A DNA stretch of 64,000 nt from an uncultured Prevotellaceae bacterium (GTDB lineage Bacteria > Bacteroidota > Bacteroidia > Bacteroidales > Muribaculaceae): assembly GCA_900318645.1 (NCBI GenBank), contig ONLH01000006.1, positions 1 through 64,000 on the forward strand, in the 5' to 3' direction. Positions 39,171 to 48,929 of this stretch are shown here, one piece after another (within the stretch, counting starts at the first letter, position 1; each line of letters starts with the position of its first letter). The position numbers and the translations under genes were made by a program. The notes under the pieces are model-generated. The model saw nothing but the letters and a program-made list of their open reading frames with translations, did no database searches and was not told the origin of the DNA.

Positions 39171-40616
39171 TTAGAACTGGAAATAGATAAACGTCTGCAC
39201 CTGGCCGGCGAAGTAGAAGATAAGACTCACAAGCAGCGCATAGAGCAGCAGACGAGATACCTGAGTAGAGAAGATGCGGTAACCATCAATCTGTAGCACG
39301 TGTTCACGCTCGCGCTGGAACCACTCGACAAGCAAGAGCGCGGCACACCACAAGAGCATCCTCGCCATCTGCATCGTCAAGCCATGAAGACTGAATAGCG
39401 ATGATGAGAACAGCCGTGACGTGAAGGCCGCAAAGGAAGCGAAATCCGGGGCACGAAACAGCACCCACCCAAAGTTAACGAGCAGGAAGGTCACCAGCAT
39501 TGACAGGAACTCCCTGCCTGAGGGCAACAACTTGCCATGGGCAACGGTATCCTTGTACTTGCTTGCTCCGAGCAACACCAATGGGATGAAGAGCAAAGCG
39601 TGATACAAGCCCCACAAGACAAAGGTCCAGTCGGCGCCATGCCACAGTCCGCTCAAGGCAAAAACGACGAGGGTGTTAAGTATCGTCCTGACACGGCCTC
39701 GACGGCTGCCACCAAGTGGGAAATAGACATACTGGGTGAACCAGTTCATCAATGTGACGTGCCAACGGCGCCAGAACTCTCGAACGTTGCGAGAGAAATA
39801 AGGCACCTTGAAGTTGGTAGTCAAGCGGAATCCAAACAACTTGGCACAACCGATGGCGATGTCGCTGTAGCCCGAGAAATCGGCATAGATCTGGAAGGTG
39901 AACAGTAACGAAGCGATAAGGAGCATCAACCCCGTAGCGTCGTCTATTCCATCCCATAACTTGTTGACTACCTCGGCACAACCGTCGGCAATGATGAGTT
40001 TCTTGAAGAAGCCCCACAGCATCTGACGCAGGCCATCAACAGCGGTGGCATAGTCAAAGGTGCGCTCACGCTGCATCTGCGGCAAGAGATTGGTGGCTCG
40101 CTCAATGGGGCCAGCTACCAGTTGCGGGAAAAAGCTGATAAACGAGAAGAAGGCGATAGGATCACGTGTAGGCTCAATCCTGCGGGCATACACGTCTATC
40201 GAGTAGCTCAACGCCTGGAAGGTGTAAAAGCTGATGCCGACAGGCAGAATGATGTGCATCGTGGGCCAGTCCACCGCAACGCCAAACACCGACAGCATGG
40301 AGGCAAAACTGTCAACGAAGAAATTAAAATACTTGAAGACAGCCAATATGCCCAGATTCAATACGATGTTGGCAGCACTCACAGCCTTCTGAACAGGTCG
40401 CTGACCTTCATAGCGCTTGATGAGCAGACCGCTCAAGAAACTGCTTGCCGATGTAATGACGATGAGAATGAGGAAACGCCAGTCCCACCAACCATAAAAG
40501 ACATAACTCGCCACGAGGATGAGGAGGTTCTGCCAGCTCAGCCTCTTGAACACAAACCAGTAGAGCAGGAACACTACTGGCAAGAAGATCATGAATGTGA
40601 ACGAGTTAAACAGCAT
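39171..40616 (-). CDS. MBOAT family O-acyltransferase (AlgI/DltB-like)
   Basis: 481 residues with about 11 membrane helices. It opens with MLFNSFTFMIFLPVVFLLYW and contains SYVFYGWWDW, VGISFYTFQALSYSIDVY, FPQLVAGPIERA, YADFSGYSDIAIGCAKLFGF, FWRRWHVTLMNWFTQYVYFPLGG and SGLWHGADWTFVLWGLYHA. The last holds the invariant MBOAT histidine and the former a second. The enzyme carries an acyl group, usually acetyl from acetyl-CoA, across the inner membrane to an extracytoplasmic partner. Here the partner is the AlgJ-like protein encoded next. Preceded by a 110-nt gap filled with a TTAG-rich hairpin. Confidence 0.9.
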   Translation of the reverse strand: MLFNSFTFMIFLPVVFLLYWFVFKRLSWQNLLILVASYVFYGWWDWRFLILIVITSASSFLSGLLIKRYEGQRPVQKAVSAANIVLNLGILAVFKYFNFFVDSFASMLSVFGVAVDWPTMHIILPVGISFYTFQALSYSIDVYARRIEPTRDPIAFFSFISFFPQLVAGPIERATNLLPQMQRERTFDYATAVDGLRQMLWGFFKKLIIADGCAEVVNKLWDGIDDATGLMLLIASLLFTFQIYADFSGYSDIAIGCAKLFGFRLTTNFKVPYFSRNVREFWRRWHVTLMNWFTQYVYFPLGGSRRGRVRTILNTLVVFALSGLWHGADWTFVLWGLYHALLFIPLVLLGASKYKDTVAHGKLLPSGREFLSMLVTFLLVNFGWVLFRAPDFASFAAFTSRLFSSSLFSLHGLTMQMARMLLWCAALLLVEWFQREREHVLQIDGYRIFSTQVSRLLLYALLVSLIFYFAGQVQTFIYFQF

Positions 40617-40629
40617 CGTAATATTGAAA

Positions 40630-40717
40630 TTAGCTGTTAGACTTTAGCCATTAGCTTTTAGCATTTGGAGGCATCAAGCCACCCGCTAACAGCAAAAGAC
40701 TAAAGGCTAACAGCTAA
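40630..40717. repeat. TTAG-rich hairpin, PorZ-like/MBOAT gap
   Basis: TTAGCTGTTAG (40630-40640) pairs with CTAACAGCTAA (40707-40717), with further TTAG and CTAA units between. It lies just beyond the stop of the PorZ-like gene (40745, minus) and may act as its terminator. Confidence 0.6.
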
Positions 40718-40744
40718 GTGCTAGAAACTAAAAGTAACAGCCCG

Positions 40745-43087
40745 TTACTTGATAATTTTCACAGTCGCATGAGGTGTGCCTGTAGTAACGGGGTAGCTGC
40801 CCTGTGCAGCATAGATGTTATATACACCCGTCGGCACTCGCTCACCATCGGCGCCGCTGCCATCCCACAGCGCAGAACCCATCACGGGACCAAACTGTGC
40901 TACCACGGTTCCATTGCGGTCGGTCACCGTTACATAGGAGTTATCCATGAGGTTGGCAATCTTGACCATGCCCGTGAAATCAGGCTCAACAGGATCGGGG
41001 AAAGCATAGACATTATCAAAATTCAGCGCTGCAGCGTCACCTTCAGGCACATACTCGGCAAAGCCGTTATCGGTAACGATGTAGATACGGTCGTTGATCG
41101 TGTCACACTCAACACTGTAAACGACATTACTGGGGATATCACTGTTGGAAGGGGTGAAGTGGTTAAACACCTCACTGCCATCAGCCGATGAATAATAAAG
41201 GCCGTTATTAGTAGCAATCCACTTATTATTGTCGCGGTCAACACCGATGTCATAGACAATATAGCTGTCACACAAGTAACCCTGACCCTCAACGAACTTG
41301 GAAACATAAGGACGGGTAACACGAGGCAGCTCATCAAACAAGACATCGGGATCTACGACAAACAAGCCAGAGTTAAATCCAATCCAAATGAGGCCATCCC
41401 TATCTTCCTCAATGCCGAAAAGGTTATCCCACTTGATTAACCTGTTATCTTGATCAACAAAGTTGATGACACTGGCAAACCGATAGGTGTCGACGGTGGG
41501 ATCCTCATTACCGTTGTCCCAGCACAACACATGACCAACCACTGCTCCAGAAGGATAGTCGCAGTCACTGAAAATCTTATAATTGTTCTTGTGGGAAACA
41601 ATGAAACGAGAACGCTGGATTGAACCTGTGTTAAGACCTGTCAATCCGCTGGGTTTGAACCAGTCCGTTTTAGCTACAGTATTGCTGGCCACCTTGTCCT
41701 TGGGCAAAACGGTACAGGGATTAGCAGCAGCGTTAAGAGCGCTTACTACCCACAGGTTACCATAATTATCAAATGCCGGTTGAGGTTTATACATTCCAAT
41801 CAATGAATTGCTGGTTGTATAAGTCAGTTTCCTAACATCATCAGTTACTTTGAAAATACCAACAGCCCAACTTGTTCGGAAATAGGTGTGCGGGTCATTG
41901 GGATCAAACACGAAGTCATATCCCGCTCCCTTTGCAGTATATGCAGTAGCATTTGACCAGTTCACACCATTATAAGTATTAATGTAGTTGTTCACAGTCG
42001 TACTAGTAACCGTCACCTTATTCGGACCTGAAGCTCCAACATATAACTTGTTCAGAACACCATTGTATTTCAACCAATAGGGAGAGTCAAAGGTTAATGA
42101 GTTCTTTTTATAATAAGTTGTGCTGCCCTTGATATGCAATCCATTTGCATCAACTACCCAGACGGTACCATCGGCCAAGGGGTTGGAACTTGCACACGTA
42201 ATAACGGTGGCCTCCTTGGTAGGGCTCTCACCATCCTGATTAAACGAGTAGTAGTAGGCTGCACCTGCAAAATTGGCAATAAAACCTGTAGTGGTCTTCT
42301 GAATGTTGGTTGCTTTATAGCTCAACAAAGTAGTAGATACTGGCGTTCCTGATGAAATATCAAATTTCAAGGTGCCAGCCGATACGCCATAGACAAAGAT
42401 AGAGTGGTCGTTAATCAGATAGGACTTTGCACCAGAAAATGAACCAGTAATGCTCTGATAGTTCTTTGTGGGATCGGGGTCGCCAGGTTCACCATAGTAG
42501 CACCTGCCATTGGAGAAAATCATCAAAGTTTCACCGACAAGAGACACAGAATTGACACAGATTGTCCTTGTAAACTGGTAGTTCCTTACCACCCTAAGTG
42601 TATTCTCATCAATCATGAAAAATCCATAGCCGACGGCCACGTAAGCGGTATCATTTCCAAAGGTGATGTCCCTAATGCCTTTAGTGGCATAGTCACTAAG
42701 TTCACCAGCAGACAGGGAATAATTCTGCACAGTAGTGACCCTGTTCTTCAGGTTAGGGATGTTGGTCACCTTGCCCTCGTTGTTGATAACATCAATATTA
42801 GAATTGGCATAGGCAACGAAAAGCAACTGATTCTCCCAATCATAGTAAATCTGTGAAATCTGAGAATCAGACAGGAGATTCTGCTTGTTCAAGGCATCAG
42901 TAACACCTGTTGTCTTATCAAATCTGAAGAGGTGGTTACTGTTAAGGTAATAGACCTTGTCGCCTGTATCAAAGATGTTCTGAATCTTTGAAGTCACATA
43001 GTAGTCATGCATCTTCCATGTGCTGGCATCGACACAGAAGGCTGTCATCACAAGAAGCATGACTAATAATAAATGTTTTTTGAGCAT
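40745..43087 (-). CDS. PorZ-like propeller protein with T9SS C-terminal domain, tandem copy 1
   Basis: 780 residues. Signal peptide to about residue 21 (FCVDA). The mature protein begins STWKMHDYYVTSKIQNIFDTGDKVYYLNSNHLF, in line with the PorZ opening, followed by propeller repeats (LLSDSQISQIYYDWENQLLFVAYANSNIDVI, DGLIWIGFNSGLFVVDP, NKWIATNNGLYYSSADGS). It ends with a T9SS C-terminal domain (VYAFPDPVEPDFTG...GERVPTGVYNIYAAQG), so it should cross the outer membrane and stay at the surface. About 80% of its residues look identical to the next gene upstream, by eye. Preceded by a TACCTTTG box at 43184-43191. Whether it serves secretion, like PorZ, or another surface role is open. Confidence 0.78.
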   Translation of the reverse strand: MLKKHLLLVMLLVMTAFCVDASTWKMHDYYVTSKIQNIFDTGDKVYYLNSNHLFRFDKTTGVTDALNKQNLLSDSQISQIYYDWENQLLFVAYANSNIDVINNEGKVTNIPNLKNRVTTVQNYSLSAGELSDYATKGIRDITFGNDTAYVAVGYGFFMIDENTLRVVRNYQFTRTICVNSVSLVGETLMIFSNGRCYYGEPGDPDPTKNYQSITGSFSGAKSYLINDHSIFVYGVSAGTLKFDISSGTPVSTTLLSYKATNIQKTTTGFIANFAGAAYYYSFNQDGESPTKEATVITCASSNPLADGTVWVVDANGLHIKGSTTYYKKNSLTFDSPYWLKYNGVLNKLYVGASGPNKVTVTSTTVNNYINTYNGVNWSNATAYTAKGAGYDFVFDPNDPHTYFRTSWAVGIFKVTDDVRKLTYTTSNSLIGMYKPQPAFDNYGNLWVVSALNAAANPCTVLPKDKVASNTVAKTDWFKPSGLTGLNTGSIQRSRFIVSHKNNYKIFSDCDYPSGAVVGHVLCWDNGNEDPTVDTYRFASVINFVDQDNRLIKWDNLFGIEEDRDGLIWIGFNSGLFVVDPDVLFDELPRVTRPYVSKFVEGQGYLCDSYIVYDIGVDRDNNKWIATNNGLYYSSADGSEVFNHFTPSNSDIPSNVVYSVECDTINDRIYIVTDNGFAEYVPEGDAAALNFDNVYAFPDPVEPDFTGMVKIANLMDNSYVTVTDRNGTVVAQFGPVMGSALWDGSGADGERVPTGVYNIYAAQGSYPVTTGTPHATVKIIK

Positions 43088-43183
43088 ATCTACTTAGTTT
43101 AATATTAATTTCCAAAATTATTAACACACTCATTATCAGTAAGATGAGTGAAAAAATCACACAAAACCCACTGAATCAAATGC

Positions 43184-43191
43184 CAAAGGTA
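43184..43191 (-). promoter_or_regulatory. -7 box of PorZ-like copy 1
   Basis: TACCTTTG on the minus strand, about 97 nt before the ATG at 43087. The surrounding sequence (GAATCAAATGCCAAAGGTATAA on the plus strand, given here in part) is conserved at 45824-45831 before copy 2, which supports a real promoter. Confidence 0.6.
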
Positions 43192-43274
43192 TAAAATAAT
43201 AACGAGAAAATGGGCTTTTTTCTCTTTAATATGATGACATAAAGTGTCTTAAAAATTGCAAAATCACAACAGTC

Positions 43275-43313
43275 AAGGGCAGAACACCACAACTGATGCG
43301 GAATTCTGCCCTT
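43275..43313 (-). terminator. Hairpin after PorZ-like copy 2
   Basis: AAGGGCAGAA (43275-43284) pairs with TTCTGCCCTT (43304-43313), followed on the plus side by AATTTTTT. It lies 75 nt beyond the stop at 43388. An almost identical hairpin stands at 45914-45952 beyond lysS, so the hairpin was carried along in the tandem duplication. Confidence 0.65.
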
Positions 43314-43387
43314 AATTTTTTGACAAATAATACTCAATGAATGATAGCTGCTTGCCAACGTGAACCTGTTGGTTTTGCAACCAATAT

Positions 43388-45730
43388 TTACTTAATGACC
43401 AACACAGTGGTTAGGGGCGTGCCGGTTATAGCCGGCTGGCTACCCTGAGCCGCATAGATGTTGTAAACACCTGTCGGCACACGTTCGCCATCAGCGCCAC
43501 TGCCATCCCACAGAGCGCAACCTATCACGGGACCGAACTGAGCCACAATGGTTCCATTGCTGTCAGTTACCGACACATAGGAATTATCCATGAGATTGGA
43601 AATCTTAATCATACCCGTGAAATCAGGCTCAACTGGATTGGGGAAAACGAAAACATTATCAAAGTTCAAGGCAGCAGCATCACCATGAGGAATATACTCG
43701 GCAAAGCCGTTGTCGGTAACGATGTAAATGCAATCGTTGATCGTGTCACACTCTACACTGTAAACGATGTTACTGGGAATATCACTATTGGAAAGATTAA
43801 AGTGGTTATAAACCTCCGTTCCGTCAGGTGACGTATAGTAAAGACCGTTATTGGTAGCAATCCACTTGCTGTTGTCATGGTCAACACCGATGTCATACAC
43901 AATGTAGCTATCACACAAGACACCCTGTCCCTCGTTGAACTTGGTCACAAAGGGGCGGGTAACACGAGGCAGCTCATCGAACAAGACATCAGGATCAACT
44001 ATAAACAAGCCAGCCTCATGACCAATCCAGATAAGACCATCACGATCCTCTACAATGCATTTGAGGTAATCCCACTTGAGTAACCTATTATCCTGGTCGA
44101 TGAAATTGATGACACTGACAAACCGATAGGTATCAACGGTGGGATCTTCATTACCGTTATCCCAGCACAACACATGACCCGTAACGGCACCGTCAGGAAA
44201 ATCGCAATCACTAAAAATCTTGTAATTGTTCTTTTTAGAAACAATAAAACGTGATGACTGCATAGATCCGGTATTCAATCCCTCTAATCCAGTAGGCATA
44301 AACCAATCTGTCTTAGCAACCGTATTACTAGCAACCTTATCCTTCGGCAAAACGGTACACGGATTAGCGGCAGCTTTATAAGAGCTCACAACCCACAGGT
44401 TACCGTATTTATCAAAGGCTGGATAAGGTTTATAGGAACCTATCAACGAATTGCTGTTAGTGTAACTCATTTTCTTGACATCATCAGTCACTTTAGCAAT
44501 GCCTGTCTGCCAACCAGTACGCAAATAGGTATGAGGATCTAACGGATTGAAAACAATATCATATCCAGCACCCTTTGCTGTATAAGAAACATCTGACCAG
44601 TTAACACCATCGAAAGTATTGATGGCATTAGCCAATGAGATATCATTCATATTAGTCACTTTGTTGGGAGCTGAGTTGCCAACATAAAGCTTATTTAATA
44701 CACCATTATAGGCCAACCAATAAGGCGAGTCGAAAGTCAAAGAATTCTTTTTATAATAGACGGTGCTGCCCTTAATGTGAAGTCCGTTGGCATCGGTGTA
44801 CCAGACTGTACCGTCACCAAGGGGGTCGGAGCTTGCACATGTGATGACAGTAGTCTCCTTGACTGGGCTTTCACCATTCCCGTTGAAGGAGTAATAGTAG
44901 GCTGAGCCAGCATAGTTACCGATAAAGCCATCATGAGATTTCTGAATACTTGTCGGCTTGCTACCCAATATCGTGGTCAACTTTGGCGTTCCTGAAGAGA
45001 TGTCAAGTTTCAAGACACCAGCCGACACGCCATAGACAAACACCGAATGGTCGTTAATGGGATAGGACTTGGCATCGCTAAACGAGCCGGAGATGCTCTG
45101 GTAGTTCTGAGTAGGTTCCGGGTCACCAGGGGCACCATAGTAGCACCTTCCGTTGGAGAATATCATCAAAGTCTCGCCGACCAGCGACACTGAATTGACA
45201 CAGATTGTCCTTGTAAACTGGTAGTTCTTGGTAATTCTGAGGGTGCTCTCGTCAATCATGAAAAAGCCATAACCGACAGCTACATAAGCAGTACCATTAG
45301 CAAAGGTAATATCCCTAATACCTTTAGTAGCATATGAGCTAAGTACTCCAGCATTCAAGTCATAATTCTGAACGGTCGAGACCCTGTTCTTGAGACTGGC
45401 AATGTTTTTCACCTTGCCGTCATTATTGATAACATCAATATTGGAATTAGCGTATGCCACAAAGAGCAACTGATTCTCCCAATCATAATAAATCTGCGAG
45501 ATCTGGCCGTCAGACAGGAGATTCTGCTTATTTAGCGCTTCGGTGACACCTGTTGACTTATCAAACATGAAAAGATGACCACTGTTCAGGTAATACACTT
45601 TGTCACCAGCGTCAAAGATGTTCTGAATCTTTGAAGTCACATAGTAGTCATGCATCTTCCATGTGGTGGCACTGGCACAAATCGCAGCCATCACGATAAG
45701 CGCGACCAATAACAAATATTTTTTTGACAT
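43388..45730 (-). CDS. PorZ-like propeller protein with T9SS C-terminal domain, tandem copy 2
   Basis: 780 residues, same length and architecture as the copy that follows: signal peptide to about ICASA, TTWKMHDYYVTSKIQNIFDAGDKVYYLNSGHLFMFD, propeller repeats, and a T9SS tail (VFVFPNPVEPDFTG...GERVPTGVYNIYAAQG). Differences are spread over the gene, with many silent changes in the DNA, so the duplication is not recent and not an assembly error. The likely ancestral copy, since it adjoins lysS. TACCTTTG box at 45824-45831. Exported by the T9SS; exact role unknown. Confidence 0.78.
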   Translation of the reverse strand: MSKKYLLLVALIVMAAICASATTWKMHDYYVTSKIQNIFDAGDKVYYLNSGHLFMFDKSTGVTEALNKQNLLSDGQISQIYYDWENQLLFVAYANSNIDVINNDGKVKNIASLKNRVSTVQNYDLNAGVLSSYATKGIRDITFANGTAYVAVGYGFFMIDESTLRITKNYQFTRTICVNSVSLVGETLMIFSNGRCYYGAPGDPEPTQNYQSISGSFSDAKSYPINDHSVFVYGVSAGVLKLDISSGTPKLTTILGSKPTSIQKSHDGFIGNYAGSAYYYSFNGNGESPVKETTVITCASSDPLGDGTVWYTDANGLHIKGSTVYYKKNSLTFDSPYWLAYNGVLNKLYVGNSAPNKVTNMNDISLANAINTFDGVNWSDVSYTAKGAGYDIVFNPLDPHTYLRTGWQTGIAKVTDDVKKMSYTNSNSLIGSYKPYPAFDKYGNLWVVSSYKAAANPCTVLPKDKVASNTVAKTDWFMPTGLEGLNTGSMQSSRFIVSKKNNYKIFSDCDFPDGAVTGHVLCWDNGNEDPTVDTYRFVSVINFIDQDNRLLKWDYLKCIVEDRDGLIWIGHEAGLFIVDPDVLFDELPRVTRPFVTKFNEGQGVLCDSYIVYDIGVDHDNSKWIATNNGLYYTSPDGTEVYNHFNLSNSDIPSNIVYSVECDTINDCIYIVTDNGFAEYIPHGDAAALNFDNVFVFPNPVEPDFTGMIKISNLMDNSYVSVTDSNGTIVAQFGPVIGCALWDGSGADGERVPTGVYNIYAAQGSQPAITGTPLTTVLVIK

Positions 45731-45823
45731 ATCCTCTTAGTTTAGTAATCTCAATTTTATCAAAACGCTCATTTTTCGGCTAGATATGTGGAATTTTCAC
45801 ATAAAGCCCATTGAATCAAATGC

Positions 45824-45831
45824 CAAAGGTA
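45824..45831 (-). promoter_or_regulatory. -7 box of PorZ-like copy 2
   Basis: TACCTTTG on the minus strand, about 94 nt before the ATG at 45730, in a block conserved before copy 1. Confidence 0.6.
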
Positions 45832-45913
45832 TAAAATAATAATGAGAAATGAGCTTTTTATCCCTTATATGATCATATTAAAGTGTCTTAAAAATTGCAA
45901 ATTCACAAATGTC

Positions 45914-45952
45914 AAGGGCAGAACACCACAACTGATGCGGAATTCTGCCCTT
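45914..45952 (-). terminator. Terminator hairpin of lysS
   Basis: AAGGGCAGAA (45914-45923) pairs with TTCTGCCCTT (45943-45952), 28 nt past the lysS stop codon. A close copy is at 43275-43313. Confidence 0.65.
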
Positions 45953-45980
45953 AACATGATGACGAATAATTCGTAAAGAA

Positions 45981-47723
45981 TTATTGCTGCTGGCTAGCAG
46001 CGGCCTCTACCCATTTCTTGACCTCGTCCACGACGGGAACCTTGAAGCCAAGCTTGTATTTCTTGTTGATGTCCAGTAGATCCTGGAAGAGCTTGCCGGG
46101 CTTCTCGAGAGCGCCAAGAGCGGCGACGGTGAGGAAGCCAGCCTTCTGGATAGGAGCAACCCATTCCTCGGGGATGCCAAGGGCGGTAAAAGCCTCGACC
46201 TTGTCGCGGGCAGGCACCTTCTCGGGACGCATCTGCGGGAAGAGGAGCACATCCTGGATATAGCTGTTGCCTGTCATGAGCATCACCAAACGGTCAATGC
46301 CGATGCCGATACCACTCGTGGGCGGCATACCGTACTGCAGGGCACGCAGGAAGTCTTGGTCAATGACCATTGCTTCGTCATCGCCCTTATCGGCCAGACG
46401 CATCTGCTCCTTGAAGCGCTCCTCCTGATCGATGGGATCGTTCAGCTCGCTGTAGGCGTTTGCCAGTTCCTTGCCATTGACCATGAGTTCAAAGCGTTCG
46501 GTCAGGCCGGGCTTGCTGCGGTGCATCTTGGTCAGCGGTGACATCTCAACGGGATAGTCGATGATGAACGTCGGCTGGATGAATGTGCCTTCACAGAACT
46601 CGCCGAAGATTTCGTCGATCAGTTTACCCTTGCCCATCGTGTCATCGATCTCAAGCTTCAACTGCTTGCAAACCTCGCGGATTTCCTCCTCGGTCTTTCC
46701 CTCCAGGTCAAAGCCCGTCTTCTCCTTGATGGCCTCAAGGATGGGCAGACGGCGATAAGGAGCTTTGAAGCTGATGACCTGACCATCAATCTCGGTCTCG
46801 GGCTTGCCGTTGACAGCGACGCAGATTGTCTCAAGCAACTGCTCGGTGAATGACATCATCCAATTATAGTCCTTGTACTGAACATACAGTTCCATGCAGG
46901 TGAACTCGGGATTGTGGTTGCGGTCCATACCCTCGTTGCGGAAGTTCTTACCGATCTCGTACACGCCCTCGAAGCCACCAACGATCAAGCGCTTGAGGTA
47001 GAGCTCGGTAGCAATGCGCATGTACATGGGAATGTTCAACGCATTGAAGTGAGTGATGAACGGACGGGCGGTGGCACCACCGGCAATGGCCTGCAAGGTC
47101 GGAGTCTCGACCTCGGTGTAGCCGGCATCATCAAGCATCTGGCGCATGGTCTTCACCACCAGAGCGCGTTTCAAGAAAGTATCCTTTACGCCAGCATTGA
47201 CCACCAGGTCCACATAGCGCTGACGATAACGCAACTCAGGATCCTCAAAGGCGTCGTAGGTCACACCGTCCTTCACCTTCACCACGGGCAGCGGCTTCAA
47301 CGACTTGCTCAGCAGCTTGAGCGACTGGGCGTGGACGCTGATTTCGCCCGTCTGAGTGCGGAAGACATAGCCCTGTACACCGACGAAGTCGCCCATGTCA
47401 AGCAATTTCTTGAAGACAGTGTTATACAAGTCCTTGTTTTCGTCAGGGCACAGGTCGTCGCGGCTCACATAGACCTGCACGCGGCCACGCGAGTCCTGCA
47501 GTTCAAAGAATGACGCCTTGCCCATGATGCGACGGTTCATCATTCGGCCAGCGATGCTCACCTGACGAGGCTCAGCATCATCGCTGAAGTTGGCAATGAT
47601 ATCATCGCTATAGGCATTCACCACATACTCGTCGGCAGGATAAGGGTTGATGCCCATTGCCTTGAGCTGCTCCAAACTATTGCGGCGGATAATCTCTTGT
47701 TCGCTTAATTCCAGTACATTCAT
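45981..47723 (-). CDS. lysS: Lysyl-tRNA synthetase, class II
   Basis: 580 residues from the ATG at 47723. The open frame runs to 47795, but that part overlaps the promoter box (47762-47769), so the start is [12 protein letters not shown]-fold anticodon domain (~55-170; [23 protein letters not shown]), then the class II core: motif 1 near RQRYVDLV, motif 2 [20 protein letters not shown], motif 3 [17 protein letters not shown]-terminal extension of ~75 residues ([21 protein letters not shown]...) is normal for Bacteroidetes LysS and resembles a small helical nucleic-acid-binding module. Charges tRNA-Lys in the cytoplasm. Confidence 0.96.
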   Translation of the reverse strand: MNVLELSEQEIIRRNSLEQLKAMGINPYPADEYVVNAYSDDIIANFSDDAEPRQVSIAGRMMNRRIMGKASFFELQDSRGRVQVYVSRDDLCPDENKDLYNTVFKKLLDMGDFVGVQGYVFRTQTGEISVHAQSLKLLSKSLKPLPVVKVKDGVTYDAFEDPELRYRQRYVDLVVNAGVKDTFLKRALVVKTMRQMLDDAGYTEVETPTLQAIAGGATARPFITHFNALNIPMYMRIATELYLKRLIVGGFEGVYEIGKNFRNEGMDRNHNPEFTCMELYVQYKDYNWMMSFTEQLLETICVAVNGKPETEIDGQVISFKAPYRRLPILEAIKEKTGFDLEGKTEEEIREVCKQLKLEIDDTMGKGKLIDEIFGEFCEGTFIQPTFIIDYPVEMSPLTKMHRSKPGLTERFELMVNGKELANAYSELNDPIDQEERFKEQMRLADKGDDEAMVIDQDFLRALQYGMPPTSGIGIGIDRLVMLMTGNSYIQDVLLFPQMRPEKVPARDKVEAFTALGIPEEWVAPIQKAGFLTVAALGALEKPGKLFQDLLDINKKYKLGFKVPVVDEVKKWVEAAASQQQ

Positions 47724-47761
47724 TGTCTCTATATCTTTTTTCGTTCTATCGTTACAAACTG

Positions 47762-47769
47762 CAAAGGTA
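47762..47769 (-). promoter_or_regulatory. -7 box of lysS
   Basis: TACCTTTG on the minus strand, 38 nt before the ATG at 47723. Candidate -33 TTTG elements occur at spacers of 17 and 23 nt, neither ideal. Confidence 0.5.
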
Positions 47770-47854
47770 GTGAAAATTGTGCAAGTCAAACACAAAAATG
47801 CAAATAATCATCCTGCCTGTCAAATAACACGTACAACACCAGAGAATAAATAAC

Positions 47855-47905
47855 ACGAATGTCCATAAATTATTCATGAATAATTTTGACCGTTCATGGT
47901 CATTT
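47855..47905. repeat. CACGAAT-type hairpin between lysS and the acyltransferase gene
   Basis: CACGAATGTCCATAAATTATTCATGA and the downstream TTCATGGTCATTTA form a weak outer stem (given in part), around a strong inner palindrome AATTATTCATGAATAATT. Same style as 37486-37548. Confidence 0.45.
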
Positions 47906-48905
47906 AGGCTTTGCGGGACTTGCCGAGGAGCCAGGGGAGGTAGCGGTCAATGAAAAGGGCCAGAGGATAGAGGATAATCATCACGACGATGGCTATGGAT
48001 ACCTTCATCAGGATGTTGTCATCGAGGATATTGGGGCCAGCGAACTTGGTCACCAGCATCTTGATGACGCCGATGAGATAGTTCTGCAACGCAAGGTAGG
48101 TGATGCCGGTGATGGCAACATTACGTGCGATACTTGAGCCCACGTTAAGCTGTTCGAGCCACTTGCAGATGGCGGTATATAGCGGCAACACGAGGATGAC
48201 GGCCTCAGGGGCGAGGACATAGGCCACAGCACGGTCAATCGTCAACGGCGCGACAATAAGAAAGCCCAATCCCACCGTTGCCAACAATAGCCATAATAGG
48301 GAACGGCCGACCGACGAGAAATCAAACTTGTCCACCAGCGGGTGACAACAGTTGCCCAGGGCGTAGAGGGGCATGTAAAGCAAGGCGCGGTCGAGATTCC
48401 AGTAGCGGAAGTAAGGCACATCTGGCAAAATAAAGAGGGAGAGGCTCAACAACAATGCTGCCACCAGCGGCCAGTAGCCGCTCAGGTATTTTCTTATCGG
48501 GTAATAAATGACCTGCATAGTGAACAGGGCAGCAAGGAACCAGAAGGGGCCTAGCACCACATCGGGTGTTCCTTGAACGAATTGCCACACAGGGGTGAGT
48601 GTGTCAATCGTCATCTCCTCAGGACCTGCCATGCGTCGACCGACGACAAGCCACAGTGCATAGAAAATGACGAAGAAAGTGGTGTAAGGCACCAACAGTT
48701 GACGCGCACGGTGCCGCAAAAAAGTAAAGAAATCCTTCTGCCTAGCGATATTGAACAGGTAACCCGCTGCAAAGAAGAACACCGGCGCTCCCATGTTGAA
48801 CAGGGCTACCTCATGGGCGGTGTCATAACGCGGGGGCGTGTGATAAATCACCACGAGAAACATCGCGATGAACTTCATGTAATCGAGCCAGGCCAGTCGT
48901 TTCAT
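47904..48905 (-). CDS. Acyltransferase 3 family membrane protein
   Basis: 333 residues, about ten membrane helices. The N-terminus has the family marks: RLAWLDYMKFIAMFLVVIYHT (with the Asp and the His of the active site) and FNMGAPVFFFAAGYLFN, then RHRARQLLVPYTTF. Members move acetyl or other acyl groups to surface sugars, for instance OafA on O-antigen and enzymes that modify peptidoglycan or exopolysaccharide. No SGNH domain is fused and no glycan genes adjoin, so the target is unknown. It is the second putative envelope O-acylation function in the window, apart from the MBOAT cassette. ATG at 48905. Confidence 0.88.
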   Translation of the reverse strand: MKRLAWLDYMKFIAMFLVVIYHTPPRYDTAHEVALFNMGAPVFFFAAGYLFNIARQKDFFTFLRHRARQLLVPYTTFFVIFYALWLVVGRRMAGPEEMTIDTLTPVWQFVQGTPDVVLGPFWFLAALFTMQVIYYPIRKYLSGYWPLVAALLLSLSLFILPDVPYFRYWNLDRALLYMPLYALGNCCHPLVDKFDFSSVGRSLLWLLLATVGLGFLIVAPLTIDRAVAYVLAPEAVILVLPLYTAICKWLEQLNVGSSIARNVAITGITYLALQNYLIGVIKMLVTKFAGPNILDDNILMKVSIAIVVMIILYPLALFIDRYLPWLLGKSRKA

Positions 48906-48929
48906 GCCAGGTATCAGGCTTTACATATT

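Noticed and set aside
40745-45730. Assembly artefact doubling one PorZ-like gene
   Set aside because: The copies differ in many positions across the whole length, including silent changes, so they are separate genes.
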